NCBI GenBank assembly: GCA_945897795.1
Contig: CAMDFT010000013.1
Location: forward strand, 1-51,342
Direction of reading: 5' to 3'
Source of the DNA: Limnohabitans sp. Rim8
Lineage (GTDB): Bacteria > Pseudomonadota > Gammaproteobacteria > Burkholderiales > Burkholderiaceae_C
Length of the DNA stretch: 51,342 bases
Below are positions 35,051 to 43,214 of the stretch, piece by piece (position 1 is the first letter of the stretch; each line of letters begins with the position of its first letter). Position numbers and translations under genes: made by a program. The notes under the pieces are model-generated. The model made no database searches. It was not told the origin of the DNA and was given only the letters and a program-made list of their open reading frames with translations.

Positions 35051-35361
35051 CAAAGCATGACCCCCAACAATGGTCCATGCTGCTGAGCGCCGTAGACATC
35101 ACCATCCCCAGGTGAGCCCGCACACACTTTACGTGGCAAAGTGAACTTGATGGCGCACAAATCAGCCATGTCATAACGGCTTATGCGGGCTGGGGCGCAG
35201 CCATACAAATGGGCCACCGAGGCCGTCGACAATTGTGGACTTTGGATGGCGCAATCATAACCATGGCGATCCCGAAAAAACAAATCGAGTGTCAACAAAG
35301 TGGGCCCCGCATTTTTACTGCGAATGACATGGACCAAATCGGTCAAGGCAACAGCGGGCAT
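35050..35361 (-). CDS. DUF4387 protein, partner of the AtuA-like protein
   Basis: This 103-residue protein begins MPAVALTDLVHVIRSKNAGP, the typical start of DUF4387, and has the family stretch YDMADLCAIKFTLPRKVCAG. It is normally encoded next to, or fused to, DUF1446 and presumably forms one enzyme with it. I chose the ATG at 35361, which starts at the conserved region and clears the SDR stop by seven bases; ATGs or GTGs further upstream would overlap the SDR gene. Activity unknown. Confidence 0.82.
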   Translation of the reverse strand: MPAVALTDLVHVIRSKNAGPTLLTLDLFFRDRHGYDCAIQSPQLSTASVAHLYGCAPARISRYDMADLCAIKFTLPRKVCAGSPGDGDVYGAQQHGPLLGVML

Positions 35362-35368
35362 GTTCAAT

Positions 35369-36139
35369 TCAACGGGCGGTAAAACCACCATCGGCACAAA
35401 CGATCTGACCTGTGACAAACGAAGCCCTGCGTGACAACAGGAAACTCACCAGTTCAGCCACCTCGTGCGCTTGCCCCAACCGGCCCATGGGAATGCTCGC
35501 TTGCATGGCCGCCAAGGCTATGGGGTCGGCCATGGTGTTGGCCACCATGGGTGTTTCGATGGGGCCAGGACCCACTGCATTGATGCGCAAACCCATGCTC
35601 GCCCATTCCAGCGCCAACGATTTGACCATGCCATTGAGACCCGCTTTGGAGGCAGCATATGCCGCTCCCTTGGCATGCCCCACCAAACCGATCTGACTGC
35701 TGATGACGACCACGCTGGCGTCTGCGGACTGTTCTTGACGCATCACAGCCAAGGCGGAACGGGTCAATACGAATGTTGCCGTCAAGTTGAGATCCAAAGT
35801 TTGACGCCATTCATCCAAACGGGTGTCGTCAGATCCTTTTTTGAAAAAAATACCGGCACAGGCCACCAAGCCGTCAAGGCCACCCAAAGTCTGAGACACC
35901 TGGCCAGGTAAAGCAGCGGTGGACTCATCGTCCAACAGGTCACGTATAAAAACGGCTTCGGCTGGCAAATGTCCGAACAGGACTTGGCGTTGCGCCTCGG
36001 TCTGCACCACGGCCGCCACTTTGGCGCCCTGCTGCTGCAGCACCTGCACAGTGGCCAACCCAATGCCAGACCCAGCACCAGTGATCAACACACGGCGACC
36101 AAGAAGCTCCCCAGACAAAGTAGCCTTCGACAAAGTCAT
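35369..36139 (-). CDS. Short-chain dehydrogenase/reductase
   Basis: A 256-residue NAD(P)-dependent SDR of the FabG-like classical type. It has the cofactor loop VLITGAGSGIGLATVQVL, the NAG-type motif as VACAGIFF, the catalytic Ser in VVISSQIG and the YAASK pair, and a C-terminal VTGQIVCADGG. It likely oxidises or reduces a hydroxy group of a pathway intermediate. It sits four bases after livF, linking the transporter genes to the enzymes of the operon. Confidence 0.93.
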   Translation of the reverse strand: MTLSKATLSGELLGRRVLITGAGSGIGLATVQVLQQQGAKVAAVVQTEAQRQVLFGHLPAEAVFIRDLLDDESTAALPGQVSQTLGGLDGLVACAGIFFKKGSDDTRLDEWRQTLDLNLTATFVLTRSALAVMRQEQSADASVVVISSQIGLVGHAKGAAYAASKAGLNGMVKSLALEWASMGLRINAVGPGPIETPMVANTMADPIALAAMQASIPMGRLGQAHEVAELVSFLLSRRASFVTGQIVCADGGFTAR

Positions 36140-36143
36140 GTGT

Positions 36144-36845
36144 TCAAAGTCCCAAGTAGTTTTTTCGCAAATCGGGGTCGCGAGCCAAATCGGACGCTTT
36201 ACCCTTCATGGCCACCGCGCCGTTTTCAATGATGTAGGCCCGGTGTGCAATGGCCAGTGTTTGCACGGCGTTTTGCTCCATCAACAAAATGGACTGGCCT
36301 TCTTGATTGATCTTCTGAATAAGAGCAAACATCTCTTCAACCAACAACGGTGACAAGCCCAAAGAGGGCTCATCCATGATCAACAGATCTGGTTCAGACA
36401 TCAGCCCTCGACCAATGGCGAGCATTTGTTGCTCTCCACCGGACAAAGTGCCCGCCAGTTGGCTGAAACGCTCCTTCAGACGCGGAAAAATGGCAACCAC
36501 TTTTTCAAGATTTTTTTGACGGTTGGCCTTGCCCCGGACAAGACTGCCCAGTTCAAGGTTTTCCAGCACATTCAGGTTGGGAAATATGCGACGCCCTTCA
36601 GGCACGTGGATCACGCCCAGTTTGACAATGTCAGACGAGCTTTTGCCCACCAATTCCTGACCTCTGAATCGGATAGAACCTGCAAACGGCGTGTAAAGCG
36701 CAGAGATGTTGTTGTTGAGCGTGGACTTGCCGACACCATTACTGCCAAGTACCGCCACGATCTCGCCTTGGCCCACATCCAGATCGATGCCGCGCAAAAT
36801 TTCAACCTTGCCATAACCAGCATGCAGCGCACGAATCTCAAGCAT
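36144..36845 (-). CDS. livF: Branched-chain amino acid-type ABC transporter ATPase (LivF-like)
   Basis: This 233-residue ATPase has Walker A GSNGVGKST, the signature LSGGEQQMLAIG and Walker B LLIMDEPSLGL, with the EGRRIFPNLNVLENLELG stretch typical of LivF. The ATG at 36845 overlaps livG by eight bases. It would energise uptake together with LivG. The liv family imports amino acids, urea and short amides, so the real ligand is not given by the name. Confidence 0.93.
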   Translation of the reverse strand: MLEIRALHAGYGKVEILRGIDLDVGQGEIVAVLGSNGVGKSTLNNNISALYTPFAGSIRFRGQELVGKSSSDIVKLGVIHVPEGRRIFPNLNVLENLELGSLVRGKANRQKNLEKVVAIFPRLKERFSQLAGTLSGGEQQMLAIGRGLMSEPDLLIMDEPSLGLSPLLVEEMFALIQKINQEGQSILLMEQNAVQTLAIAHRAYIIENGAVAMKGKASDLARDPDLRKNYLGL

Positions 36846-37581
36846 GATTTGCCTCCTTCGCCATCTGCTCAGCGGCGCCACGTCCCAAATACGCCTCAAT
36901 CACCGCAGGGTCATTGACCACTTCGTGGGGTGCACCGTTGGCGATGATCTTGCCGTACGACAACACATAGATGTGCTCGGACAAACTCATCACAGCCTGC
37001 ATCACGTGCTCGATCAACAGCACCGTGACACCACTGGCGCGGATCTTCTGGATGATGTCGATGATGTCGATGATTTCCGATGGATTCAATCCCGCCATGA
37101 CCTCGTCCAGCAACAACAGCTTGGGGCCTGTGGCCAAAGTCCGAGCCAACTCCAGTCGCTTGCGTCCAGCCACGGTCAAGTCTGCGGCGGGCTGATCCAG
37201 AATCTGCCCCATGCCCACCTGATCAGCAATACGCCGGGCGTGCTCCCAAGCCTCATCGCGGTCGATGTACTCTTGGTAGGCACCCACCGCGATGTTTTCA
37301 TGCACCGTGAGTTTGGCAAAAGGCTGGGTAATTTGAAATGTGCGCACCATCCCCTGTCGTGCAATTTCGTGAACAGGCCGAGCTGTGATGTCATTCCCGG
37401 AAAACTCGACGCGACCTGCATTGATGGATTGGAAGCCCGCTATGCAAGCGAAAAGCGTCGTCTTTCCCGCTCCATTGGGGCCAATCAAGGCGACGATGCG
37501 CCCATCAGCGACTTCCAATGAGGCGTCATCAACCGCTTTGAGGCCGCCAAAAATTTTGGTTAATCCGGTCACCTTGAGCAT
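36838..37581 (-). CDS. livG: Branched-chain amino acid-type ABC transporter ATPase (LivG-like)
   Basis: This 247-residue ATPase has Walker A GPNGAGKTT, a modified signature LTVAGRKRLELARTL common in this subfamily, and Walker B LLLLDEVMAGLNPSE. The stretch GMVRTFQITQPFAKLTVHEN is typical of LivG. The ATG at 37581 shares a base with the livM stop (TGATG), so the upstream GTG at 37584 is not needed. It forms the second ATPase of the five-part importer. Confidence 0.93.
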   Translation of the reverse strand: MLKVTGLTKIFGGLKAVDDASLEVADGRIVALIGPNGAGKTTLFACIAGFQSINAGRVEFSGNDITARPVHEIARQGMVRTFQITQPFAKLTVHENIAVGAYQEYIDRDEAWEHARRIADQVGMGQILDQPAADLTVAGRKRLELARTLATGPKLLLLDEVMAGLNPSEIIDIIDIIQKIRASGVTVLLIEHVMQAVMSLSEHIYVLSYGKIIANGAPHEVVNDPAVIEAYLGRGAAEQMAKEANHA

Positions 37582-38555
37582 CACTGGCCCCTTTGTTTGA
37601 TGCGCTGGCCAATGCGTTTGAACAAGTCAATCAAACCATTTGGCAAAAAGGCAATGATGATGACCAGCAAGGAGCCATACAGCACCAAGGACAAGCCTTG
37701 AACGTTGGTCAGCACACGGGTGGCATCACTGACGCCAGCCAACAAAACCGCACCAATCAGTGGTCCGTAAACCGTGCCTGCACCACCGATCATGCTCACC
37801 AGCAACATCTCGACCGATTTGTCCACACCAAAAACGATGGTGGGATCGATGTAGAGAAAATATTGCGCAAAGAAACTGCCCCCAATGCCACACAGGGCAC
37901 CAGACAGGACCATGACCTTGACCTTCTCGTTGAAGACATTGATGCCCAGGGCCATGGCCGCATCTTCGTTTTCACGAATCGCTGCCAACTGCGCGCCAAA
38001 ACGGGAATGCTTGAGCCAGACTGCAATGGCCACCGACAACACAGTCAGGGAAAGAATGACGAAATAAAAACCAATGCGTTCTGAAAACTGGAAGTTATGT
38101 GCGCCGATCTTGGCAGGAATCAGCAAGCCCAAACCACCACCGGTGAACTCCACTGAATTGACCAAAATTCGCAACACCTCTGCAAATGCCAGAGTGATCA
38201 GAGCGAAGTAAGAGCCTTTGAGGCCGGCACGAAAAGAAAGGAACCCGATGATGCCGCCAACAATACCTCCGGCAATTGCGCTGGCGGGCAACCCGAGCCA
38301 AGGGTTCATGCCAAAGCGCAATTGCAATATTGTCGAGGCATATGCACCGGCACCAAAGAAGACAACGTGTCCGAAAGACAGTTGCCCAGCAAAGCCCCCG
38401 GCAATGTTCCAAGACTGTCCGATGAAGGCATAGAACAAAGCAAGTACGCCAAAATTCACCATGAAGGGTGTCGAAAAAACGAATGGGAAGACCACCGCCA
38501 GAGCCAACAGACTCAGATGCAAGGGCCACCCGATGGAACGCGAACTGTCAGTCAT
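37581..38555 (-). CDS. livM: Branched-chain amino acid-type ABC transporter permease (LivM-like)
   Basis: A 324-residue inner-membrane permease with about ten helices. Family features are GGFAGQLSFGHVVFFGAGAY, the cytoplasmic coupling loop with RENEDAAMALGINV, and GGAGTVYGPLIGAVLL near the C-terminus. It overlaps livH by four bases (ATGA). Confidence 0.94.
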   Translation of the reverse strand: MTDSSRSIGWPLHLSLLALAVVFPFVFSTPFMVNFGVLALFYAFIGQSWNIAGGFAGQLSFGHVVFFGAGAYASTILQLRFGMNPWLGLPASAIAGGIVGGIIGFLSFRAGLKGSYFALITLAFAEVLRILVNSVEFTGGGLGLLIPAKIGAHNFQFSERIGFYFVILSLTVLSVAIAVWLKHSRFGAQLAAIRENEDAAMALGINVFNEKVKVMVLSGALCGIGGSFFAQYFLYIDPTIVFGVDKSVEMLLVSMIGGAGTVYGPLIGAVLLAGVSDATRVLTNVQGLSLVLYGSLLVIIIAFLPNGLIDLFKRIGQRIKQRGQ

Positions 38556-39421
38556 CGCTTGGCTCCAAAAAGTCCAGAAGGTCGGAAGAGCAAAATCAGG
38601 ATGAAAATCAGCGAAATGCCGATTTGCCCAAGACTTTCTCCAAGGAACAAACCGCCAAAGGACTCCGTTAAGCCGACAATCAGACCGCCCACAATCGCTC
38701 CCAAGAAGCTACCCATCCCGCCCAAGACCACCACGGTAAAGGCCACCATGACAAAGATATGACCGGTGGTGGGTGACACATAGAAAATTGGCATCAACAG
38801 GCAGGCTGCAGCACCTAGGGTGGCCAGGCCGATACCATAAGAGATGGCAAAGACACGGTCCACGTTGATGCCCACCAGACGAGCGCCCACTCGCTCCTTG
38901 GCCACAGCCCGAATGGCTCTGCCAGTATCCGTGCGCTGTATGAAAAGCCCCAGAAGTGCGCACAAGACCATGGCCGCGCCAAAGGAAATGATCTTGGGCA
39001 GCGAAACCAGTGTGGGTCCTAACTCGACCATCACGTCTGAGTAGGGCACGGAGATGGTTCGCGTGTCGCCCTTGAAAAACATCAAGGCCAAGTTCTCGAT
39101 CAGGATGGACAAGCCCAAAGTGATCAAAAGAATGTTCTCGTCTTTGCCTTGAGCCAGTCTTCCGATCAATAATTTGTACAACCAGAAACCAAAAAGGTAC
39201 ATCACCGGAACCATGATCAAAAGCGAAACATAGGGATCGATGCCCAGCTTGATCAACAGGTAATAAACACCAAACATGGCCAACATCAACATGCTGCCAT
39301 GCGCAAAATTGATGATGTGCAAGACACCGTAGATCAAGGTCAATCCTGAAGCCACCAGGGTGTAAATACCCCCAATGAGGAGGCCGTTGATTGCAGCCGC
39401 ACCTAAAATTGTCAAGTCCAA
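38552..39421 (-). CDS. livH: Branched-chain amino acid-type ABC transporter permease (LivH-like)
   Basis: A 289-residue permease with about eight helices. The N-terminal GLLIGGIYTLVASGLTLIYG, HIINFAHGSMLMLAMF and the coupling loop RAVAKERVGARLVGINVDRV are family-typical. The start codon is TTG at 39421, supported by AGGGG seven bases upstream and by the conserved MDLTILGAAAINGLL start; no in-frame ATG is near. A hairpin in the preceding gap separates it from the binding-protein gene and may lower its expression relative to that gene. Confidence 0.93.
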   Translation of the reverse strand: MDLTILGAAAINGLLIGGIYTLVASGLTLIYGVLHIINFAHGSMLMLAMFGVYYLLIKLGIDPYVSLLIMVPVMYLFGFWLYKLLIGRLAQGKDENILLITLGLSILIENLALMFFKGDTRTISVPYSDVMVELGPTLVSLPKIISFGAAMVLCALLGLFIQRTDTGRAIRAVAKERVGARLVGINVDRVFAISYGIGLATLGAAACLLMPIFYVSPTTGHIFVMVAFTVVVLGGMGSFLGAIVGGLIVGLTESFGGLFLGESLGQIGISLIFILILLFRPSGLFGAKR

Positions 39422-39457
39422 ATCAGTACCCCTAAGTTAGGTCGCAGTCATCCCGAG

Positions 39458-39479
39458 GCCCGCCTTGACAAGCGGGCCC
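39458..39479 (-). promoter_or_regulatory. Intercistronic stem-loop between binding-protein and permease genes
   Basis: GGCCCGC (39458-39464) and GCGGGCC (39473-39479) form a perfect 7-bp GC stem around an 8-base loop. There is no T tract on the minus strand, so it is less likely a full terminator. In ABC operons such hairpins often protect the upstream binding-protein message from decay and so give more binding protein than permease. Confidence 0.6.
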
Positions 39480-39513
39480 CAATGAAAACTGCCAGTTAAA
39501 AATGGCTAAGGGT

Positions 39514-40731
39514 TTACCCCATTTTGGGGCGTGGGTAGACGGGTTTGACCGATGCAAACTGGTTGGGCCATACCACCTCAATGTCGGTGGCAGTGGCTTG
39601 CAGCAATGCGGCACGGCCACCGGTGTTTTGGCCGTTGACGAATTTGGTCTCGCCGTAGGGCATGAAGTGGTTTGACCAAGTGCTGCTTTCGAGTGCTGCA
39701 ATCGCTTTTTCCTTGTCAGCAGACTTGGCTCGCTCCAAAGCGTCGGCATACAACATCACCGAATTCCAGCCGCAATACACCTCAAACGTGAAGAGGTTTC
39801 CGGTCGCTTCAACTTTTTTCTTCATCTCCATGGCCTGCGCACTGCGCGGATTGAACCAATGGTTGAAGTCCATCATGTGCTGAGCCACTTGTGGCTGCTC
39901 TTTGACAAGCCTGTAGTTGAAGCCGCCACCCAACACGCTGAACATCGCAGCAACCTCAACTTTTTGTTGGTGCATGGTACGGGCCAACAACACATATTCA
40001 TTTTGGTAGTTGCTCATGATCACCAAATCGGGCTTGAGACCCTTGATGCGCAGTGCCACGTTGGAGAAATCACGGGTTGGGTTGGCATGCTTGATGACTT
40101 CCGCGACCTGAATGTTGATGGTTGGCAGCTTTCCTGCCAACAACTTGGCAGTGCCGGTGCCGAATTCAGACTCCTCATGAACCAGGACCGCAGTCTTGGC
40201 AACACCACCAGCCGCTTTGTTGACTTCACCCAGCGCCAAGACGGCATCGTCGGCGCATTTGCCAAAGCCAGGGGCCAAGCGAAACACGTTTTTCAATCCA
40301 CGATTGACGATCAAGTCGGACACGCCAACGTCAATCAGGAAAGGTGTGTTGTATTTAGCTGCAGCCTGCGTTGCAGGTAAGGCAATGGCGCTGGAGAAGC
40401 AGCCAATGTAGGCAGAAACACCTTCTTGGTGCAGGCGCTCCACTTCGGCAACACCAACTTCAGGGCGCGACTGCGAGTCACCCAGCGCTGCCTCCAACTT
40501 GGCGCCGCCCATGGACTTGATACCGCCGGCTGCGTTGATGGCGTCAATGGCCATAACGCAACCCAAGCGTCCTTGACCACCACTGTAAGCCAAGCCTCCG
40601 CTAACAGGGTGAACCAAACCAATTTTGATGGGTTTGGGTTGCGCAAGCAGCAGGGCTGGAGCGCCCAGAACAGAAGTGGCTGCACCAGCTTGCAGCACCA
40701 GTCGACGGGAAATGCGGTTTTCGGAAGTCAT
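39514..40731 (-). CDS. ABC transporter periplasmic binding protein, branched-chain amino acid type
   Basis: This 405-residue binding protein of the LivK/AmiC/UrtA class starts with a twin-arginine-like signal (ISRRLVLQAGAATSVLGAP). The first lobe has IKIGLVHPVSGGLAYSGGQG and AAGGIKSMGGAKLEAALGDSQ, and the pocket region has GCFSSAIALPATQAAAKY. Its sequence class includes binders of amino acids, urea and amides; it cannot be narrowed. It is the first gene of the operon, preceded by GAGGAC as ribosome-binding site and the inverted repeat at 40762-40785. Confidence 0.9.
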   Translation of the reverse strand: MTSENRISRRLVLQAGAATSVLGAPALLLAQPKPIKIGLVHPVSGGLAYSGGQGRLGCVMAIDAINAAGGIKSMGGAKLEAALGDSQSRPEVGVAEVERLHQEGVSAYIGCFSSAIALPATQAAAKYNTPFLIDVGVSDLIVNRGLKNVFRLAPGFGKCADDAVLALGEVNKAAGGVAKTAVLVHEESEFGTGTAKLLAGKLPTINIQVAEVIKHANPTRDFSNVALRIKGLKPDLVIMSNYQNEYVLLARTMHQQKVEVAAMFSVLGGGFNYRLVKEQPQVAQHMMDFNHWFNPRSAQAMEMKKKVEATGNLFTFEVYCGWNSVMLYADALERAKSADKEKAIAALESSTWSNHFMPYGETKFVNGQNTGGRAALLQATATDIEVVWPNQFASVKPVYPRPKMG

Positions 40732-40761
40732 GAGGTGTCCTCGAAAAATAGAATGGAGTTT

Positions 40762-40785
40762 AATTGTTCTTAAAATAGAACAATT
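40762..40785. promoter_or_regulatory. Perfect inverted repeat, candidate operator of both catabolic operons
   Basis: AATTGTTCT (40762-40770), a 6-base spacer TAAAAT, and AGAACAATT (40777-40785) form a perfect 9-bp inverted repeat in the 104-base gap between the divergent binding-protein gene (ATG 40731) and the first amidohydrolase gene (ATG 40836). Its central part TGTTCT-N6-AGAACA recurs with one change at 43098. Position and symmetry fit a dimeric GntR-type repressor acting on both directions. Confidence 0.7.
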
Positions 40786-40835
40786 GGGCTAGACTATGTA
40801 TTGACTCAGTTGGGCTGTCAAGCCCCTTTGCACAA

Positions 40836-41720
40836 ATGGACCACTCTCACTACGGCTATTCGGCTTTGCCCAAGCGCCCTCAGGAGCCAACAGGCACATC
40901 GGCCCGACTTCAAGCTTTTGTGGTGTTGTGCCTAGAGCACTGGGTAGCACTTCCCCCCGTGGACAGCCTTCGCGACCCCCGCTTCGTCGGCGAATTCGGA
41001 AGTTTTACCCCGGATTACAGGAGCTGGACACAACGCGAATACGGTTTGCGCATCGGAATTTTCAGAGTGCTGGACGCCTTGAAAGCAAGGGGCATACGTC
41101 CTGCCATCGCAGCCAATTCAGTGGCCGTTCAGAGACTCCCGCAACTGGTCGAAACCCTCAACGAATGGGGCTGCGAGTGGATCGGTCACGCTGAATCGGC
41201 CTCCGTCCTGATGCATTCGGGATTCCGACCCGAGCAACAAGCCGAAATCATCGAGCATTCGTTGAACACCATCGTGTCGTGCACGGGACACAAACCTCTG
41301 GGTTGGCTGAGTCAGGATTGGGGGACCACCGTGGAAACCTACAAGTTACTGGCGCAAGCTGGCATTCGTTACACCCTCGATTGGACCAATGACGATCAAC
41401 CTTACATGCTCAACACACAACCGGGCATCACCGCCATACCGCTTGGCGCCGAATGGGATGACGTCCAGAGCCAATGGTTAAGGAACCTCGATCCTCGCAG
41501 CCACGCCCGGCTTGCTTTGAGTGCCTTTGACAGGCTTCGCTTGGAGGCCATTGAACAGCAACGCCAACTTGTATTTGGCCTCACGCTGCATCCTTGGGTC
41601 TGTGGCATGTCCAGCCGCATAGGCCCACTTCGTCAGTTGCTTGCTGACATGCACACACGGCCGGATGTGAACTGGACCCAGCCAGCCGACATCTTTCACA
41701 ACTTCCAACAGAATGCCTGA
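40836..41720 (+). CDS. PuuE-like NodB-fold amidohydrolase, paralogue 1
   Basis: This 294-residue protein belongs to the polysaccharide deacetylase (NodB) superfamily in the branch of the metal-independent allantoinase PuuE, which opens cyclic amides. Conserved features of the four local paralogues are visible but most diverged here: EYGLRIGIFRVLDAL for YGNRVG, GHAES at 117-121 with His118 where relatives have SHG, LDWTNDDQPY, and a C-terminal LHPWVCG. The N-terminal part is shorter than in the other copies. It is the first gene of the plus operon, with eight bases overlapping the PrpD-like gene. A catalytic role is less sure than for paralogues 2 and 4. Confidence 0.83.
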   Translation: MDHSHYGYSALPKRPQEPTGTSARLQAFVVLCLEHWVALPPVDSLRDPRFVGEFGSFTPDYRSWTQREYGLRIGIFRVLDALKARGIRPAIAANSVAVQRLPQLVETLNEWGCEWIGHAESASVLMHSGFRPEQQAEIIEHSLNTIVSCTGHKPLGWLSQDWGTTVETYKLLAQAGIRYTLDWTNDDQPYMLNTQPGITAIPLGAEWDDVQSQWLRNLDPRSHARLALSAFDRLRLEAIEQQRQLVFGLTLHPWVCGMSSRIGPLRQLLADMHTRPDVNWTQPADIFHNFQQNA

Positions 41721-43077
41721 CATGAAAACCGAAGAACTTGACCAACTCAGTCATTTCGCCTCGAACCTGAACTACGCAGATTTACCCCTTGAAGTTCAAG
41801 CCCACACGGGCTGGGTGCTTGCCGATACTCTGGCATCCATCGTGGCAGGCTCCGCAGAACCAGAGATGCAACGGCTCAATGCAGCCATGGGCTTTGGCAG
41901 TGGTGCAACACTCATTGGAACAGGTCGGCAAGTTCATGCCGAAGCAGCCGCCCTGCTCAACGGCACAGCAGGCACATTTTTGGAAATGGACGAGGGAAAC
42001 CGGTTCTCCAGAGGTCACCCGGCCATTCACGTGCTGCCCGCTGCGCTGTCTTTGAGCGAGATGCAGGGGGTGGATGCGGAGCGCTTTCTGTCGGCCCTGG
42101 TGGTGGGTTACGAAGTGGGCTCTCGCATTGGTGCAGCCTCCCAATTGCGTGGCGCCATGCATCCCCACGGCACTTGGGGCACCATTGGGGCGGCAGCCGC
42201 TTGCGCACGCGTGCTGGGTTCAGATCCCTCCAGCATGAAGGAAACCATCAACGTCAGCTCCTCCCTGACCACCGCCACCTCCAAGCGCACCATGCTCGAA
42301 GGGGGTCTGGTACGCAACGTTTACGCGGGCCTGAGCAACCGAAATGGTGTTTTGGCTTCTCAACTGGTCGCCTGCGGTTTCACTGGAGAGCGAGATGGCT
42401 TGAGCTCGTTGTTTGGTGAAATCGTCTCCGAAAAATTTGACGTGAATATCTTGCTGCGCGACTTGGGCAGCGACTGGCATTTGATGCACAATTACTTCAA
42501 ATTGCATTCTTGCTGCCGTTACAACCACGGCACACTGGATGCGCTGGACGCGATGGCAGCACAAAACCCTTTGCCCGAGGCCGATCGCATCGCACGCATT
42601 CAAGTGACCACCTACCACCTGGCCGCCGAACTCAACGATCCTGCGCCACGCAATACTTTGGCTGCCAAATTTTCTGTCCCCTTTGCTGTGGCCACACGCA
42701 TTGTTCACCAAAGCAGTGCACTTTCGAGCTTTACCTGGGAAGCCGTGCGAGACCCTCGGGTCTTGGCCCTGGCCCAAAAGGTTGAAATCTCGGAAGACCC
42801 TGACATGTCACGCCGATTGCCCAACGAACGCCCCGCTCGTGTGGTGATCACCGACATCGATGGCCGTCAATGGACCGGGGAAGCTGGCGTCAACCGGGGC
42901 GATGATGCATCGCCTTACAGCGAAGAGGAGTTGACGCATAAATTCCTCGATTTGACGGGTCGCGTATGGTCCGAAGACCACGCCAAACAGGTTTTGCAGG
43001 CCTCCCACCAGCTTTGCACCGGCAAGCTCAAATTGGCGCACTGGTTAGACCTTGTCAAAGCGCCACCAAAGCATTGA
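41713..43077 (+). CDS. MmgE/PrpD family protein
   Basis: This 454-residue protein belongs to the MmgE/PrpD family, which includes 2-methylcitrate dehydratase, cis-aconitate decarboxylase and iminodisuccinate epimerase. Family stretches are LADTLASIVAGS, FLEMDEGNRFSRGHPAIHVL, VVGYEVGSRIGAA and FKLHSCCRYNHGTLDA. It probably performs a dehydration, isomerisation or epimerisation on a small carboxylate in the pathway. The ATG at 41713 overlaps the previous gene; another ATG at 41722 is possible. Confidence 0.9.
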   Translation: MPDMKTEELDQLSHFASNLNYADLPLEVQAHTGWVLADTLASIVAGSAEPEMQRLNAAMGFGSGATLIGTGRQVHAEAAALLNGTAGTFLEMDEGNRFSRGHPAIHVLPAALSLSEMQGVDAERFLSALVVGYEVGSRIGAASQLRGAMHPHGTWGTIGAAAACARVLGSDPSSMKETINVSSSLTTATSKRTMLEGGLVRNVYAGLSNRNGVLASQLVACGFTGERDGLSSLFGEIVSEKFDVNILLRDLGSDWHLMHNYFKLHSCCRYNHGTLDALDAMAAQNPLPEADRIARIQVTTYHLAAELNDPAPRNTLAAKFSVPFAVATRIVHQSSALSSFTWEAVRDPRVLALAQKVEISEDPDMSRRLPNERPARVVITDIDGRQWTGEAGVNRGDDASPYSEEELTHKFLDLTGRVWSEDHAKQVLQASHQLCTGKLKLAHWLDLVKAPPKH

Positions 43078-43097
43078 ACCAGCGCTTCACTGTCAAA

Positions 43098-43115
43098 TGT
43101 TCTATTGACAGGACA
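43098..43115. promoter_or_regulatory. Second copy of the candidate operator
   Basis: TGTTCT (43098-43103), six bases ATTGAC, and AGGACA (43110-43115) repeat the core of the palindrome at 40762-40785 with identical spacing and one mismatch. It lies in the 137-base gap between the PrpD-like and first isochorismatase genes, the only long gap of the plus operon, so an internal promoter under the same regulator is likely. Confidence 0.6.
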
Positions 43116-43214
43116 AATCGATGCATGCACCATTTGTCAGAGGTCGATCCTGCATGCTTGCCGCACCTGATCACGACCGATCATCACCGACCACACACTG
43201 AAAGTTTTTTTAAA

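Noticed and set aside
40762-40785. The palindrome as an intrinsic terminator
   Set aside because: It is AT-rich, has no T tract on either side and sits upstream of both divergent start codons, so an operator is more likely.
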